This document shows, one piece after another, positions 36,688 through 45,789 of a DNA stretch of 64,000 nt. Location of the stretch: the NCBI RefSeq assembly GCF_030734285.1, contig NZ_CP132294.1, positions 1,302,001 through 1,366,000 of the forward strand, in the 5' to 3' direction. Below the pieces are notes generated by a model. It saw nothing but the letters and a program-made list of their open reading frames with translations, had not been told where the DNA came from and did no database searches. The position numbers and the translations under genes are program-made. The DNA comes from Natronococcus sp. AD-5 (GTDB lineage Archaea; Halobacteriota; Halobacteria; Halobacteriales; Natrialbaceae). Position 1 is the first letter of the stretch; every line of letters starts with the position of its first letter.

Positions 36688-38298
36688 CTACGTTTCCATT
36701 CCCCAGATGTAGACGGTCTCGTCCTCGCGCGGCTCCCACTGAATGTCTTCTCTCACGCCGTAGATACTTTCCTGGGTGTGGAGGAACACGAACGGCGCCT
36801 TCTCGTAGGCCAGTTCGTTGACCGCCTCGAGTTGCTCGCGTCGCTCGTCCGGGTCTTCGATCTGCTGGCTCTCCAGAATCGCGTCGCTGAGTTCTTCGTC
36901 GTCGAACGTCCGGTTCGGGTTGTCCGGGATCGTGAAGAAGCCCTGGACCCCGTAGTCGGTGTCGCCGGTGATGGTCCCCCACCCGATCATGTAGAACGGG
37001 ATCTCGAACCCGTCGGGATCGACCCCCGCCTGGTTCGCGTCCGAGACGACGCCGAAGTCGACGATGTTCGCCTCGCAGCTGACGTTGTCGAGCTGGTCGA
37101 TCTGGTCGGCGACCATCTCGCCGACTTCGGCGTCGTTGAGATACCGTCCCTGGGGCACGGTCAGTTCGATCTCTACGTCGCCGTAGCCGCTCTCCTCGAC
37201 GAGGCTCTCGGCCGTGCCGATGTCCTGCTCGTATGGCTCGATGTCGTCGTTGAAGCCGTTTATTCCGGGCGCGACGGGCTGGCCGCGCGGTTCGCCGAAC
37301 CCGCTGAGCGCCGTCTCGACGATCTCCGTGTTGTCGACGGCGTAGTTCATCGCCTGCCGGAACTCCTGGCTGTCGAACGGTTCGACGGTGTTTTTCATCG
37401 GACAGAAGATGTTCCGGAAGCTCGTCACCTGCCTGACCTCGATCCCGTCGCCCTCCTGGACGGTCGCGACGTCCTCGGGCAGGATGTTAATCGTGAGGTC
37501 GGTCTCTTCCGTCTCGAGCGACGCCACCCGGCCGCTGGATTCGCCGTCCGCGTTGAACGTCACGCGCTCGAACGGTGGCTCGTCGCCCCAGTAGTCGTCG
37601 AACCGCTCGAGGACGACCTCCTCGCCCGACGTGAAGTCGACGACTTCGTACGGTCCCGTTCCGTTGAAGTTTTCGGGGTCTGCGCCGGAGATCGCGTCGT
37701 TTTCGGCGTCGTGATTGTCGATCGCCCAGCCCATGTTGATCGCGCGAGCGTAGTTACCGAACTCGAATTCCGCGAGACCGGGCGAGGCGCTGTACTCCAC
37801 CGAGACCGTTGTCTCGTCGACCGCCTCCGCGCCCTCGATCGAGCCGAGTCCGTACGTTCCGATCGGACTCGGGACGCCCATCTCCGGGTCGACGGTTCGG
37901 TTGATCGTCCACGCGACGTCCTCCGCGGTCAGATCGTCGCCGTTGTGGAACACCACGTCGTCCCGCAGGTAGAGTTCGGTCGACCCGTCCCCCTGGGCTT
38001 CCCAGTCCTCGACGACGCGCGGGAAGATTCCCTCGCCGGGTTCGAAGTCGAACAGCGGCTCGTAGATGTGGTCGTATACGTCGAAGTAGTCCCCGGTGAT
38101 GTGGTCGAGCGGGTCGATTGTGTCCGGGAACTGCGACAGCGTAATCGTTATCTCGTTGCGGTCTTCGTCGTCGTCGTCGCTCGCGTCGGGATCGCTCAGA
38201 CAGCCGGCGATCGCACCGAGTCCCGTCGCCCCTCCGGCAGCACCCGTGATCTTTAGCAGCGTCCGTCGATTGATACGGTGTCTACTAGCACCCTTCAT
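36688..38298 (-). CDS. peptide ABC transporter substrate-binding lipoprotein
   Basis: A 536-residue family 5 solute-binding protein. The N-terminus has a Tat motif (RR at 11-12 in INRRTLLKI), a hydrophobic stretch and a lipobox ending at C33 (AIAGC), so it should be exported folded and anchored by lipid. DVYDHIYEPLFDF, YLRDDVVFHNGDDLTAEDV and ETALSGFGEPRGQPVAPG are hallmarks of peptide/nickel-binding proteins. It heads the dpp-like operon, 96 bp ahead of the first permease. Confidence 0.93.
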   Translation of the reverse strand: MKGASRHRINRRTLLKITGAAGGATGLGAIAGCLSDPDASDDDDEDRNEITITLSQFPDTIDPLDHITGDYFDVYDHIYEPLFDFEPGEGIFPRVVEDWEAQGDGSTELYLRDDVVFHNGDDLTAEDVAWTINRTVDPEMGVPSPIGTYGLGSIEGAEAVDETTVSVEYSASPGLAEFEFGNYARAINMGWAIDNHDAENDAISGADPENFNGTGPYEVVDFTSGEEVVLERFDDYWGDEPPFERVTFNADGESSGRVASLETEETDLTINILPEDVATVQEGDGIEVRQVTSFRNIFCPMKNTVEPFDSQEFRQAMNYAVDNTEIVETALSGFGEPRGQPVAPGINGFNDDIEPYEQDIGTAESLVEESGYGDVEIELTVPQGRYLNDAEVGEMVADQIDQLDNVSCEANIVDFGVVSDANQAGVDPDGFEIPFYMIGWGTITGDTDYGVQGFFTIPDNPNRTFDDEELSDAILESQQIEDPDERREQLEAVNELAYEKAPFVFLHTQESIYGVREDIQWEPREDETVYIWGMET

Positions 38299-38458
38299 AC
38301 CACATGAAGAAACAGGCAGGTATTTAATAAGTTTTGGTGATACTCCCGTCTCCTTGGTAGTATTGTTTCTTTAGACGAATACGCCGAATAAATGCGGACC
38401 TCTCGCACCGCGTGATATCGCCCACAAGCTTAAGTGAGCTACGTCACCTACACCGTGT

Positions 38459-39100
38459 ATGGCCGCTCACGGCCGGTCTGCCCTGCGGGACCTGTTCGAC
38501 GAGTCGCCCACGCCGCACATCGCCCATCCTCCGCGCACCCATCACCGTGACTTCTACGTCGCTACCGATGGGTCCTTCCGCGAATCGGGTGGTGGGCTGG
38601 GCGCCGTTATCGAAACGCGCGACGGCACCCGCGTCGCTCGCATCGCGACCGCGGACACGCCGCCGGACAACAACGTCGCCGAGTACCGAGCGCTCCATCT
38701 CGGATTGGACGTACTCGCCGCTCGAGCGCCGCGTGACGCTCGCGTCGGCGTCCTCGTCGACCACGACGCGCTCGCCAGCAACGTGAACAACACCGTCCTC
38801 GCGACCGGACACCCCGATCGAAAGCCGCCGCGTCCGGTCTCGGTGCCGTCGGCGACGCGCTACCACTGGCGCGGGATCCAGGCCCGACTCAACGGCTTCG
38901 CCGAGATTCGAGCCGCCCGGATCGACAGCGACCAGAACCCCGCGCACCCGCTCGCGAACGCCCCGACCCAGTACCAGCACGTGAACCAGGAGGCCGATCG
39001 CTGCGTCCTCCCGGAGCCGCCGGAAGCGACGGCGCCGACCGAGTTCCCGCCCCCGTCCCGAGCGGACCGCAACGGCGGCGGCGGCCGGGCCTCGGACTGA
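38459..39100 (+). CDS. RNase H-like ribonuclease
   Basis: A 213-residue protein with an RNase HI fold. The first catalytic Asp lies in YVATDGSF, the Glu in NNVAEYRALHLGL and the second Asp in VGVLVDHDALA. NQEADR near residue 181 may give the last acid. The N-terminal 30 residues and C-terminal 30 are polar extensions. It should cut the RNA strand of RNA-DNA hybrids. Confidence 0.85.
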   Translation: MAAHGRSALRDLFDESPTPHIAHPPRTHHRDFYVATDGSFRESGGGLGAVIETRDGTRVARIATADTPPDNNVAEYRALHLGLDVLAARAPRDARVGVLVDHDALASNVNNTVLATGHPDRKPPRPVSVPSATRYHWRGIQARLNGFAEIRAARIDSDQNPAHPLANAPTQYQHVNQEADRCVLPEPPEATAPTEFPPPSRADRNGGGGRASD

Positions 39101-39198
39101 GGCGCCGTTCGTCTCTCCGGTGACGGCGTCCGGGGCGCGAGCCGCGGCCTCGCCCGGAACCGCCACCGTTTTCTCATCGCTACAGAGAGTCGTGTGCG

Positions 39199-39651
39199 AT
39201 GAGTCTTCGCGTCGCCGCCGCCGCGCCGTTCATCCAGAACGGGAGTCGCCGGCTGCAGGAAAACGAGTTCGTCGTCGCGCTCTCGCTCGATCGCGACTGG
39301 TTCTCCCCCGATCAGGCAAAACGGCTGATCGACGTCGCAGTTCGGGACGGGCTGCTCGAGCACGACGGCGGGGAACTCGTGGCCGCGTTCGATCCCGCCG
39401 AGGTGACGATCCCCGACGAGTTCGTTCCGGACGAGGACCTCTTGCGGGAGCGCTCCGCCTTCGAGCGCGTTCTCGACGCGCTCGTCGCCGAGGGCATGGA
39501 GAAACACGACGCCGTCGGCGCGATCAACGGCCTCCAGCAGGAACTCGGACTCACGATCGAGGCCGCGGCGGTCGTTTACGCCCGCCGCGAGGGAATCGAC
39601 GTCGACGACCTCGTCCCCGTCGCACGGTCGGCGCTGATCGAAGAGCGTTAG
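39199..39651 (+). CDS. DUF2240 family protein
   Basis: A 150-residue archaeal protein. It starts SLRVAAAAPFIQNGSRRL and has a winged-helix-like segment (FSPDQAKRLIDVAVRDGLLE), then a helical C-terminal part (GLTIEAAAVVYARREGID). This matches the archaeal DUF2240 family as I know it. Function is unknown. It sits between RNase H and another small hypothetical gene on the same strand, 25 bp upstream of the latter. Confidence 0.8.
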   Translation: MSLRVAAAAPFIQNGSRRLQENEFVVALSLDRDWFSPDQAKRLIDVAVRDGLLEHDGGELVAAFDPAEVTIPDEFVPDEDLLRERSAFERVLDALVAEGMEKHDAVGAINGLQQELGLTIEAAAVVYARREGIDVDDLVPVARSALIEER

Positions 39652-39675
39652 GGCACTGCCGACGGACGGAGAGCC

Positions 39676-40062
39676 ATGGTCGAGGACCGAACGACCGACG
39701 GCCGGCGGATCGCCGAACTGCTCGCGTCCGAACTGGACGGCCGCGAGGACGGGGTGCTCGAGGCCGTCTCCGTTACCAACGCCGATCGCGACGTCGAACC
39801 GTCGGCGGACGGCGCGCGCGCGTACGATGCCGTTACCGAGAACCGGGAGGAGCCGTTCGCCCGCGCGTTCGTCCACCCGGAGCGGGCTCACCTCGAGTTC
39901 GAGCGCGGCCAGGACGTCGCGGCCGACGCGGCCACCGAGGCCGAACTCCGGGTCCGGCCGAAGGCGACGACGCCGCCGAAGACGCTGGTGTTCGTCGAGA
40001 GCGGCGCGGAAGTCAAGCGGGCGACCGACGTGATCCAGGCCGTCGTCCGGGCTGACCCGTAG
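39676..40062 (+). CDS. conserved haloarchaeal hypothetical protein
   Basis: A 128-residue acidic protein with no membrane segment. The C-terminal half (AELRVRPKATTPPKTLVFVESGAEVKRA in part) looks like a small alpha/beta domain. Spacing of 25 bp from the DUF2240 gene suggests co-transcription. I do not recognise a function. Confidence 0.7.
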   Translation: MVEDRTTDGRRIAELLASELDGREDGVLEAVSVTNADRDVEPSADGARAYDAVTENREEPFARAFVHPERAHLEFERGQDVAADAATEAELRVRPKATTPPKTLVFVESGAEVKRATDVIQAVVRADP

Positions 40063-40091
40063 TCCGTCGCCCCGTCTACAGAAACGGCTCC

Positions 40092-40775
40092 CTACGAGCC
40101 GATACCGCGGCTCGCGCGATCGAGTTCGGCGATCGTCGAGGGAACGGCCGTCGCGACGTGCTCCTGTTCGACGTGGGCGACGGCGCGCGGATCCGGATCG
40201 GGACCGCCCTCGAACAGGACCTGGATCGCGGCCATCCCGGCGTCGGTCGCGCCGCGGACGTCGGCCTCGACCTCGTCGCCGACGTACACCGCCGTCTCGG
40301 GAGCGACGTCGAGTTCCGCGGCGATCGACTCGAACGCGCGGCGGTCGGGTTTGCCGGCCTCGAGTTCGCCCGTCACCAGCGCCGCGTCGAAGGCGTCCTC
40401 CCAGCCCAGGGTCGACAGTTTATCTCGCTGGGCGCGGACGGGACCGTTCGTCAGCAGCCCGATCCGGTACTCGTCTCCGAGTTCCGCGAGCATCGACTCG
40501 ACGCCGGGAAGCGGCTCGAGCGCGGCCGCGATTCCGTCGCGGTAGGCGGCGGCGACGTCGGCCGGATCGGCGTCGGTGTCGCGGTCGGCGAGTAACTCCT
40601 CGAAGATCGGCTCTCGCGTCTCCCGGGTGAGGTTTCGGCGGTGGGCCTCGAGGTACGCGCTTCGCGACAGTTCCGGCGCACCGGCGGCGCTCGCCGCGTC
40701 TTCGAGGATCGTCGCCCGGTCCCGTCGCGGAACGGCGAGCGTGTAATCGAGGTCGAAGACGACCGCCTGTACCAT
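40092..40775 (-). CDS. HAD-family hydrolase
   Basis: A 227-residue haloacid dehalogenase-like phosphatase. Motif I is VFDLDYTLAVPRR, motif II is IGLLTNGPVRAQRDK, the motif III Lys is in LEAGKPDRRAF and motif IV is VYVGDEVEADVRGA. The cap is helical, class I type. Likely a small-molecule phosphatase of the Gph type; substrate unknown. Confidence 0.88.
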   Translation of the reverse strand: MVQAVVFDLDYTLAVPRRDRATILEDAASAAGAPELSRSAYLEAHRRNLTRETREPIFEELLADRDTDADPADVAAAYRDGIAAALEPLPGVESMLAELGDEYRIGLLTNGPVRAQRDKLSTLGWEDAFDAALVTGELEAGKPDRRAFESIAAELDVAPETAVYVGDEVEADVRGATDAGMAAIQVLFEGGPDPDPRAVAHVEQEHVATAVPSTIAELDRASRGIGS

Positions 40776-40878
40776 GGTCTCCGGAAGGGAGTCAACGCGC
40801 TTGAACCTATTGTTTCAGAATCTGAGAGCGTGTAAACGAACGGCTGGATCCGGATCGCCACGCTCGCTCGCGCGGCGC

Positions 40879-42159
40879 TCAATCGTCGGTCGATCGTGGC
40901 GCCGGTCCCGACCTGCGCTCGAGCACCGGGACGACGACGTCCTCGATCCGGCCGGCGTACTGCATGAGCGTCGTGCCGAGGATGCTCATGAACAACACGT
41001 AGCCGACGGCGAAGGCGTAGATCGTTTCCGCCGTTCCCTCGGCGATTCCCGCTCCCGAACCCGCGATCGCGACGCTCGCGATGATGAGCGAGAACTCGCC
41101 GCGGGTCGTCATGCCGAGGCCGACTCGCACCGAGCGGCGCTCGTCGAGGTCGTAGATGCGGCCGCCGAGGTAGCCGCTGACGAGCTTCGACGGGGCCGTC
41201 AGCAGGGCCGCGAGCGCGACGAGGCCCGCGACCCCGGGGAACAGCGTCGGATCGGTGATCAGCCCGATCCAGAAGAAGAAGACCGCCGCGAAGGTGTCGC
41301 GAAGCGGCTCGAGCAGGTTCTCGAGGTCGTGGACGTGGTCGGTCGAGGAGAAGGCCATCCCGACGAAGAAGGCCGCGACGGCCTCGCTGACCCCGAGCGC
41401 GAGCGCGGCGCCCGAGACGAGGACGGTGATCCCGAGCGCGCGAAGCACGACGAACTCGTGGGAGTCCGTCTCCAGGCTGCGCTGGAACCAGGCGGTCCCG
41501 AGGTAGACGAGCAGGAGCAAGACGAGGATGAACGCCACAGCGGTGCCGATCTGTCCGGCCGCCTCGCCGACGTCGTCGCCGCCGAGGACGAGCGCGGACG
41601 CGATCGCCAGGTAGACGGCGATGAAGAGGTCCTCGTAGACGAGCGTGCCGAGCATCGGATCGGCCTCGTCGTTCGCGATCCAGCCGAGGTCGATCAGCGA
41701 CTTCGTGATGATCGCGCTCGAGGAGATGTAGACGATGCCGGCGGTGAGAACGGCCGGAAGGAACGACCGGAAGATCGCGTAGCCGAACAGCAGGCCGATT
41801 CCGAAGTTAATCAGCAGGTCCACCGTTCCCGCCTTTCCGATCCGCTCCTTGGCGGCGATCAGCCGATCGAGGTTGAACTCGAGCCCCAGAAAGAACAGCA
41901 GGAGGACGATCCCGAGTTCGGCTCCGAGGTGGACGAAGTCGGTATCGAGGAGCGCGAGTTCCGACCCGTGCGGGACCAGATCCGTGCCGAGCAGCGCCGG
42001 GAAGTCGATCCGACCGAGCACGTACTCGCCCAGCACCATTCCGACGAGGATGTAAAATGGGATGACGGACTGGTTGATCTCGTTCGCGACGAGCCCGGCC
42101 AGTGCCGCGGCCGCGAACAGGACGCCGACGTCGATCAGCGTGGTCGATTCAGCTGCCAC
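40879..42159 (-). CDS. cation:proton antiporter (CPA2 family)
   Basis: A 426-residue membrane protein with about 12 helices. FFLGLEFNLDRLIAAKERIG and STDHVHDLENLLEPLRDTF are typical of KefB/NapA-like antiporters, and RVGLGMTTRGEFSLII is the conserved segment near the transport site. It should exchange K+ or Na+ for H+. The preceding gene encodes a TrkA-C regulator 36 bp upstream, an established pairing in this family. Confidence 0.9.
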   Translation of the reverse strand: MAAESTTLIDVGVLFAAAALAGLVANEINQSVIPFYILVGMVLGEYVLGRIDFPALLGTDLVPHGSELALLDTDFVHLGAELGIVLLLFFLGLEFNLDRLIAAKERIGKAGTVDLLINFGIGLLFGYAIFRSFLPAVLTAGIVYISSSAIITKSLIDLGWIANDEADPMLGTLVYEDLFIAVYLAIASALVLGGDDVGEAAGQIGTAVAFILVLLLLVYLGTAWFQRSLETDSHEFVVLRALGITVLVSGAALALGVSEAVAAFFVGMAFSSTDHVHDLENLLEPLRDTFAAVFFFWIGLITDPTLFPGVAGLVALAALLTAPSKLVSGYLGGRIYDLDERRSVRVGLGMTTRGEFSLIIASVAIAGSGAGIAEGTAETIYAFAVGYVLFMSILGTTLMQYAGRIEDVVVPVLERRSGPAPRSTDD

Positions 42160-42195
42160 TGGCGAACACCTCCGACTGGCTCGTCATCGATCGAT

Positions 42196-42690
42196 TCAGG
42201 CTCCGTTCGCGTCGCTGATCAATTTCTCGAACTCGAGACAGTCCTCCTGCTCGCCGACGACCACGACGGTGTCGTCGGCTTCGATGACGGTCTCCGGGGT
42301 CGGCGGCGTGATGACTTCGTCGCCGCGCTGGATCGCGACGACGGAGACGCCCGTCCGCTCGCGGACCTTCGCGTCGGCGATCGAAACGCCCGCGAGTTCG
42401 GCGTTCCCGTCGACGTTGTACCACTCGAGGAACGTTTCGTCGGAGAGCATCGTCTCCACGCGGTCGGTCCGGACCGGCTGAAAGTACGCGCCCTCGAGGA
42501 TCGTCCCGACCTTCCGGGCGAGCTGATCCGACAGCTCGAACAGCTTGTCGCTGTCGGCGTCCGCGTCCGATTTCACGTAAACCTCTCGCTTGCCCGTGTT
42601 GTGAGTCACGATAACGAGCCGTTCGCCGCCGTCGAGTTCGACCTCGAACTTTTTCCCGACGCCCGGGAGGTCGCTCTCGTAGATAGTCAT
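42196..42690 (-). CDS. TrkA-C (RCK_C) domain regulator of the antiporter
   Basis: A 164-residue soluble protein. Residues 1-75 form a small regulatory domain (MTIYESDLPGVGKKFEVEL), and 85-160 are an RCK_C/TrkA-C domain with GVSIADAKVRERTGVSVVAI and TVIEADDTVVVVG. The architecture matches KhtT-type partners of CPA2 antiporters, which sense a nucleotide or ion. ATG at 42690 is chosen; the frame is open upstream but loses family features. Confidence 0.86.
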   Translation of the reverse strand: MTIYESDLPGVGKKFEVELDGGERLVIVTHNTGKREVYVKSDADADSDKLFELSDQLARKVGTILEGAYFQPVRTDRVETMLSDETFLEWYNVDGNAELAGVSIADAKVRERTGVSVVAIQRGDEVITPPTPETVIEADDTVVVVGEQEDCLEFEKLISDANGA

Positions 42691-42824
42691 ACGGGTAATA
42701 GCGAAGCGATCGCTAATAAAGTCGGTGACGCGGGTGATCGCTCCGAAACGACGGGGATCGGATCGAACCGTCTCCGACGTATCGGTTACTCGTTCGACGC
42801 AGAGCGGAGAACCGTACGGATCGC

Positions 42825-43193
42825 TTACTCGGCGAGTCCCTCGATGAGGAATTCGGCCGACGCGAGGTTCGTCGCCAGCGCCGTGTCGTGCACGTCGCAG
42901 ATCCGCAGGAGCGCGGAGATGTCCGGCTCGTGAGGCTGGGCCCGCAGCGGATCGCGCAGGAAGACGATCCCGTCCAGCTTGTCCTCCGCGACTTCGGCGC
43001 CGATCATCAGGTCCCCGCCGAGCGGACCCGACTCCTTTCGCTCGATTTCGAGGCCGGTTTCCGCTATCAGCCGCTTGCCCGTCGTCCCGGTCGCGATCAG
43101 TTCGTACTTCCGTAACTGCGACTCGTGCGCCTGCGCGAACTCGATGAGATCCGGCTTCTTCTCGTCGTGAGCGATGAGTGCGACGCGCGTCAT
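42825..43193 (-). CDS. mgsA: methylglyoxal synthase
   Basis: A 122-residue enzyme that turns dihydroxyacetone phosphate into methylglyoxal. MTRVALIAHDEKKPDLIEFA, TGTTGKRL, ESGPLGGDLMIGAEVA and VFLRDPLRAQPHEPDI are signature segments, and the length is slightly below the bacterial norm. It is divergent from a VOC (glyoxalase-fold) gene 87 bp away, a suggestive pairing. Confidence 0.92.
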   Translation of the reverse strand: MTRVALIAHDEKKPDLIEFAQAHESQLRKYELIATGTTGKRLIAETGLEIERKESGPLGGDLMIGAEVAEDKLDGIVFLRDPLRAQPHEPDISALLRICDVHDTALATNLASAEFLIEGLAE

Positions 43194-43280
43194 ACGTGGT
43201 CGTCGTCCCAGAGCGAAATAACACTAGGCGAAAGACGACCGGACGAAGCGCTTTTGTCGTCCGCTCGTCGGATCGAAACC

Positions 43281-43700
43281 GTGTCCAACCTCAGCGCACA
43301 CCACGTCGGACTCACCGTCAGCGACCTCGAGAAAACGCTCGCGTTCTACCGCGAGGCGCTCGGCCTCGAACTCGTCGATCGGTTCGAGGTCGGCGGCGAC
43401 GCCTTCGCCGACGCCGTCGACGTCGACGGCGCGAGCGCCCGCTTCGCCCACCTCGAGACCGACGGCGTTCGGCTGGAAATCGTCGCGTACGATCCCGAAG
43501 CGCCTGCTCGACCGACCTCCGACCTCAACGAGCCGGGAGCGGCCCACGTCGGACTCGCCGTCGACGACCTCGAGGGCTTCTACGAGGGCCTCCCCGACGA
43601 AGTTCCGACGCTCAGCGAGCCGCGAACGACCGAGAGCGGAACGTCGATCTGCTTCCTGCGCGACCCCGAGGGGAACCTCGTCGAGGTGCTCGAGGCGTAA
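43281..43700 (+). CDS. VOC-family protein, glyoxalase/epimerase-like
   Basis: A 139-residue vicinal-oxygen-chelate protein. It starts with SAHHVGLTVSDLEKTLAFYR, the first metal-binding His strand, and ends ICFLRDPEGNLVEVLEA with the final metal Glu. The start is GTG at 43281; the open frame extends upstream without family features. It could be a glyoxalase I that removes methylglyoxal made by the divergent mgsA product, or a methylmalonyl-CoA epimerase-like enzyme. Confidence 0.84.
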   Translation: MSNLSAHHVGLTVSDLEKTLAFYREALGLELVDRFEVGGDAFADAVDVDGASARFAHLETDGVRLEIVAYDPEAPARPTSDLNEPGAAHVGLAVDDLEGFYEGLPDEVPTLSEPRTTESGTSICFLRDPEGNLVEVLEA

Positions 43701-43815
43701 CGGGAGCGGCGAATCGAATCGCTTTCGGATCGGCGTTCGATCTCCAGTCCGAGTACCGTCGACCGTCCCCAACGGGATAGTAATCTTTTCGACCGTTCGG
43801 CGGCCACTCGAGTCC

Positions 43816-44613
43816 ATGAACTTCTTCGACCGCTTGCACGACCGGATTCGGACGGTCGACAGCGTCGTCTCGGTGGGACTCGACCCCGATCCGTCTCGCA
43901 TTCCGGACCACCTCCAGGAGCACGACCTCCCGCGGTGGGCGTTCAACCGGCGGATCATCGACGCGACGCACGAGCACGCCGCCGTCTTCAAGCCGAACGC
44001 GGCCTTCTACGAGGATCACGACGGCTGGCGGGCCCTGGAGGAAACCATCGCGTACGCGCACGGGAAGGACGTGCCGGTCCTGCTCGACGCCAAGCGGGCG
44101 GACATCGGGAACACGACGCGCCAGTACGCGAAGATCCTCGAGACCGTCGACGCGCTCACCGTCAACCCCTACATGGGGCGGGACTCGTTGCAGCCGTTCC
44201 TGGCCGACGAGGAGTCCGGGATCTTCGTCCTCTGTCGGACCTCGAACCCCGGCGGTGCGGACATCCAGGACCTCGAACTCGAGACCGGCGAGCCCGTCTA
44301 CGAGCGGGTGGCGGCGCTCGCGGACCTCTGGAACGAGAACGACAACGTCGGCCTCGTCGTCGGCGCGACCAAGCCGGAAGAACTCAGGGAACTGCGCGAG
44401 CAGGTTCCCGACCTCCCCTTCCTCGTGCCGGGCGTCGGCGCGCAGGGCGGCGACGCGGAGGCGGCCGTCGAGCACGGGCTCGCCGACGGCGTCGGGCTGA
44501 TCAACTCCTCGCGAGGGATCATTTTCGCGGGCGAAAACCAGGGCGAGGGGTTCGCGAGCGCCAGCGGTCAGGCGGCCAAGCGACTCAAGGGGCGACTGAA
44601 CCGGTACCGCTAG
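43816..44613 (+). CDS. pyrF: orotidine 5'-phosphate decarboxylase (type 2)
   Basis: A 265-residue TIM-barrel enzyme for the last step of UMP synthesis. SVVSVGLDPDPSRIP, VFKPNAAFYE and the catalytic LLDAKRADIGNT are the hallmarks of the longer type 2 PyrF. GVGAQGGDAEAAVEHG binds the phosphate. Its stop codon overlaps that of the convergent small gene by 4 nt. Confidence 0.94.
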   Translation: MNFFDRLHDRIRTVDSVVSVGLDPDPSRIPDHLQEHDLPRWAFNRRIIDATHEHAAVFKPNAAFYEDHDGWRALEETIAYAHGKDVPVLLDAKRADIGNTTRQYAKILETVDALTVNPYMGRDSLQPFLADEESGIFVLCRTSNPGGADIQDLELETGEPVYERVAALADLWNENDNVGLVVGATKPEELRELREQVPDLPFLVPGVGAQGGDAEAAVEHGLADGVGLINSSRGIIFAGENQGEGFASASGQAAKRLKGRLNRYR

Positions 44614-44864
44614 TCGTCACACTCGAGGGAGACCACGCGGCCGGCGACCAGCCCGTCGACGACCCGGCCGACGATCTCCACCTCGACCGGGTGCGGGGGC
44701 GGCCGTTCCTCGAGCAGGTCGAGCCCCTCGACGATGGCGACGTCCATCGGGCTGGCGTCGTGGGGATGAGCGGCGACGAGGGTTTCGTCCCGCTGCTCGA
44801 GTTCGAGACAGAACGTTTCGCCGATCGCGAGCGACTCTCCGAGCAGGTCTCGAATCGACGTCAT
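44610..44864 (-). CDS. small conserved haloarchaeal protein
   Basis: An 84-residue acidic protein without membrane segments. It begins MTSIRDLLGESLAIGETFCL and ends in a Val-rich strand with VSLECDD. The composition is haloarchaeal and it is followed on the same strand by no close gene; a zinc-ribbon gene lies 19 bp upstream. Function unknown. Confidence 0.68.
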   Translation of the reverse strand: MTSIRDLLGESLAIGETFCLELEQRDETLVAAHPHDASPMDVAIVEGLDLLEERPPPHPVEVEIVGRVVDGLVAGRVVSLECDD

Positions 44865-44883
44865 TTTGGATCACGACCCATCG

Positions 44884-45063
44884 TCAGAACCGGTGGACGT
44901 CGACGTCGTCGGACTCCCGATCGGGTCGCGCCTGGGCGGCGCAGTCGGCACAGAGGCCTACGTCCGACTCGTAGTGTACCTCACACGCGAGCGTCCCGCA
45001 GTTGGGACACCGCTCCTGCGCCTGCCGCGACTCGCAAATCTGGCAGAGGCCACTGATGCTCAT
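44884..45063 (-). CDS. small HIT-type zinc-finger protein
   Basis: A 59-residue protein with CQIC, CPNC, CEVH and CADC, that is seven cysteines and one histidine spaced like a HIT zinc finger that would hold two zinc ions. ATG at 45063 starts MSISGLC; the open frame upstream is not protein-like. It may be a protein-protein or nucleic-acid binding module and is probably co-transcribed with the gene at 44610-44864. Confidence 0.8.
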   Translation of the reverse strand: MSISGLCQICESRQAQERCPNCGTLACEVHYESDVGLCADCAAQARPDRESDDVDVHRF

Positions 45064-45187
45064 AGCTGTCCGTACGGGCTCGAGGGGCTTGAAAGGGGGG
45101 CCGGCAGTGCCGGGTCGCCGTTTCGACACCTGCAGGTCGGCGATGGCGAAACGGGACGAAGCGAATCGGTTCCTACCTGTCGAACGG

Positions 45188-45601
45188 CTACTCGGCGTCC
45201 GTCTCGAGCGCGTGGCAGCTCTCGAGGATGCGCTCGAGGTCGTCGGTCGGGGGCATCCACCTGACCGCGCCGCTGCGGCTGTCGTACTCGACCAGTCGCC
45301 GGTCGGCCAGCTTCGGCAGGTGATTGTGATAGAGGTCGATCAGTACCGGCTCCCGGTCGTCGTCGTCGATTTGCTCGGACGGGAGATCGGTCTCACGGGC
45401 GGCGATCATCGTCGCCAGCGACTCGACGTCCGCGACCTCGTTCCGGGAGAGGTGGTACAGCACGTCGCGGCGTCGCTGATGGCTAAGAAGCGAAAGTAAT
45501 TCGTCTATCGACGACCGATGGTCGCCGATAGACGGCGGGTCGAATCGGGGTTCGTCCGTCGTCGACCGTTCGTCGGAATTCTCCGAACGATAATCAACCA
45601 T
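45188..45601 (-). CDS. DUF7344-type winged-helix regulator
   Basis: A 137-residue paralog of the protein at 31497-31862. The disordered N-terminus is followed by LLSLLSHQRRRDVLYHLSRN and then DLYHNHLPKLADRRLVEYD, the winged helix. It is divergent from the HalOD1/RecA-like gene at 45790 and could regulate it, an inference from layout only. A TATA-like sequence (tttatta, minus strand) lies about 28 nt before its start. Confidence 0.8.
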   Translation of the reverse strand: MVDYRSENSDERSTTDEPRFDPPSIGDHRSSIDELLSLLSHQRRRDVLYHLSRNEVADVESLATMIAARETDLPSEQIDDDDREPVLIDLYHNHLPKLADRRLVEYDSRSGAVRWMPPTDDLERILESCHALETDAE

Positions 45602-45789
45602 ATATCTGTGGAGTATCGATCAACGCTAATAAACTTGTTAGAGAAGTGCTCCGCCGGAACGTAAGAAACAAATACAGAACCGGATGCGTAACGCACTATT
45701 CTTTTGATAGTAATCTCCGTTAGTTCTATCCGCTGTTCGAGTAGTATATCCGCGACCTTTTCGTGGGGCTCGCTCGTACACCGCTGCAG

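Noticed and set aside
36778-38256. 492-codon plus-strand frame antisense to the substrate-binding protein
   Set aside because: Val/Arg/Asp-rich mirror of a real Tat lipoprotein gene; no start context or family features.
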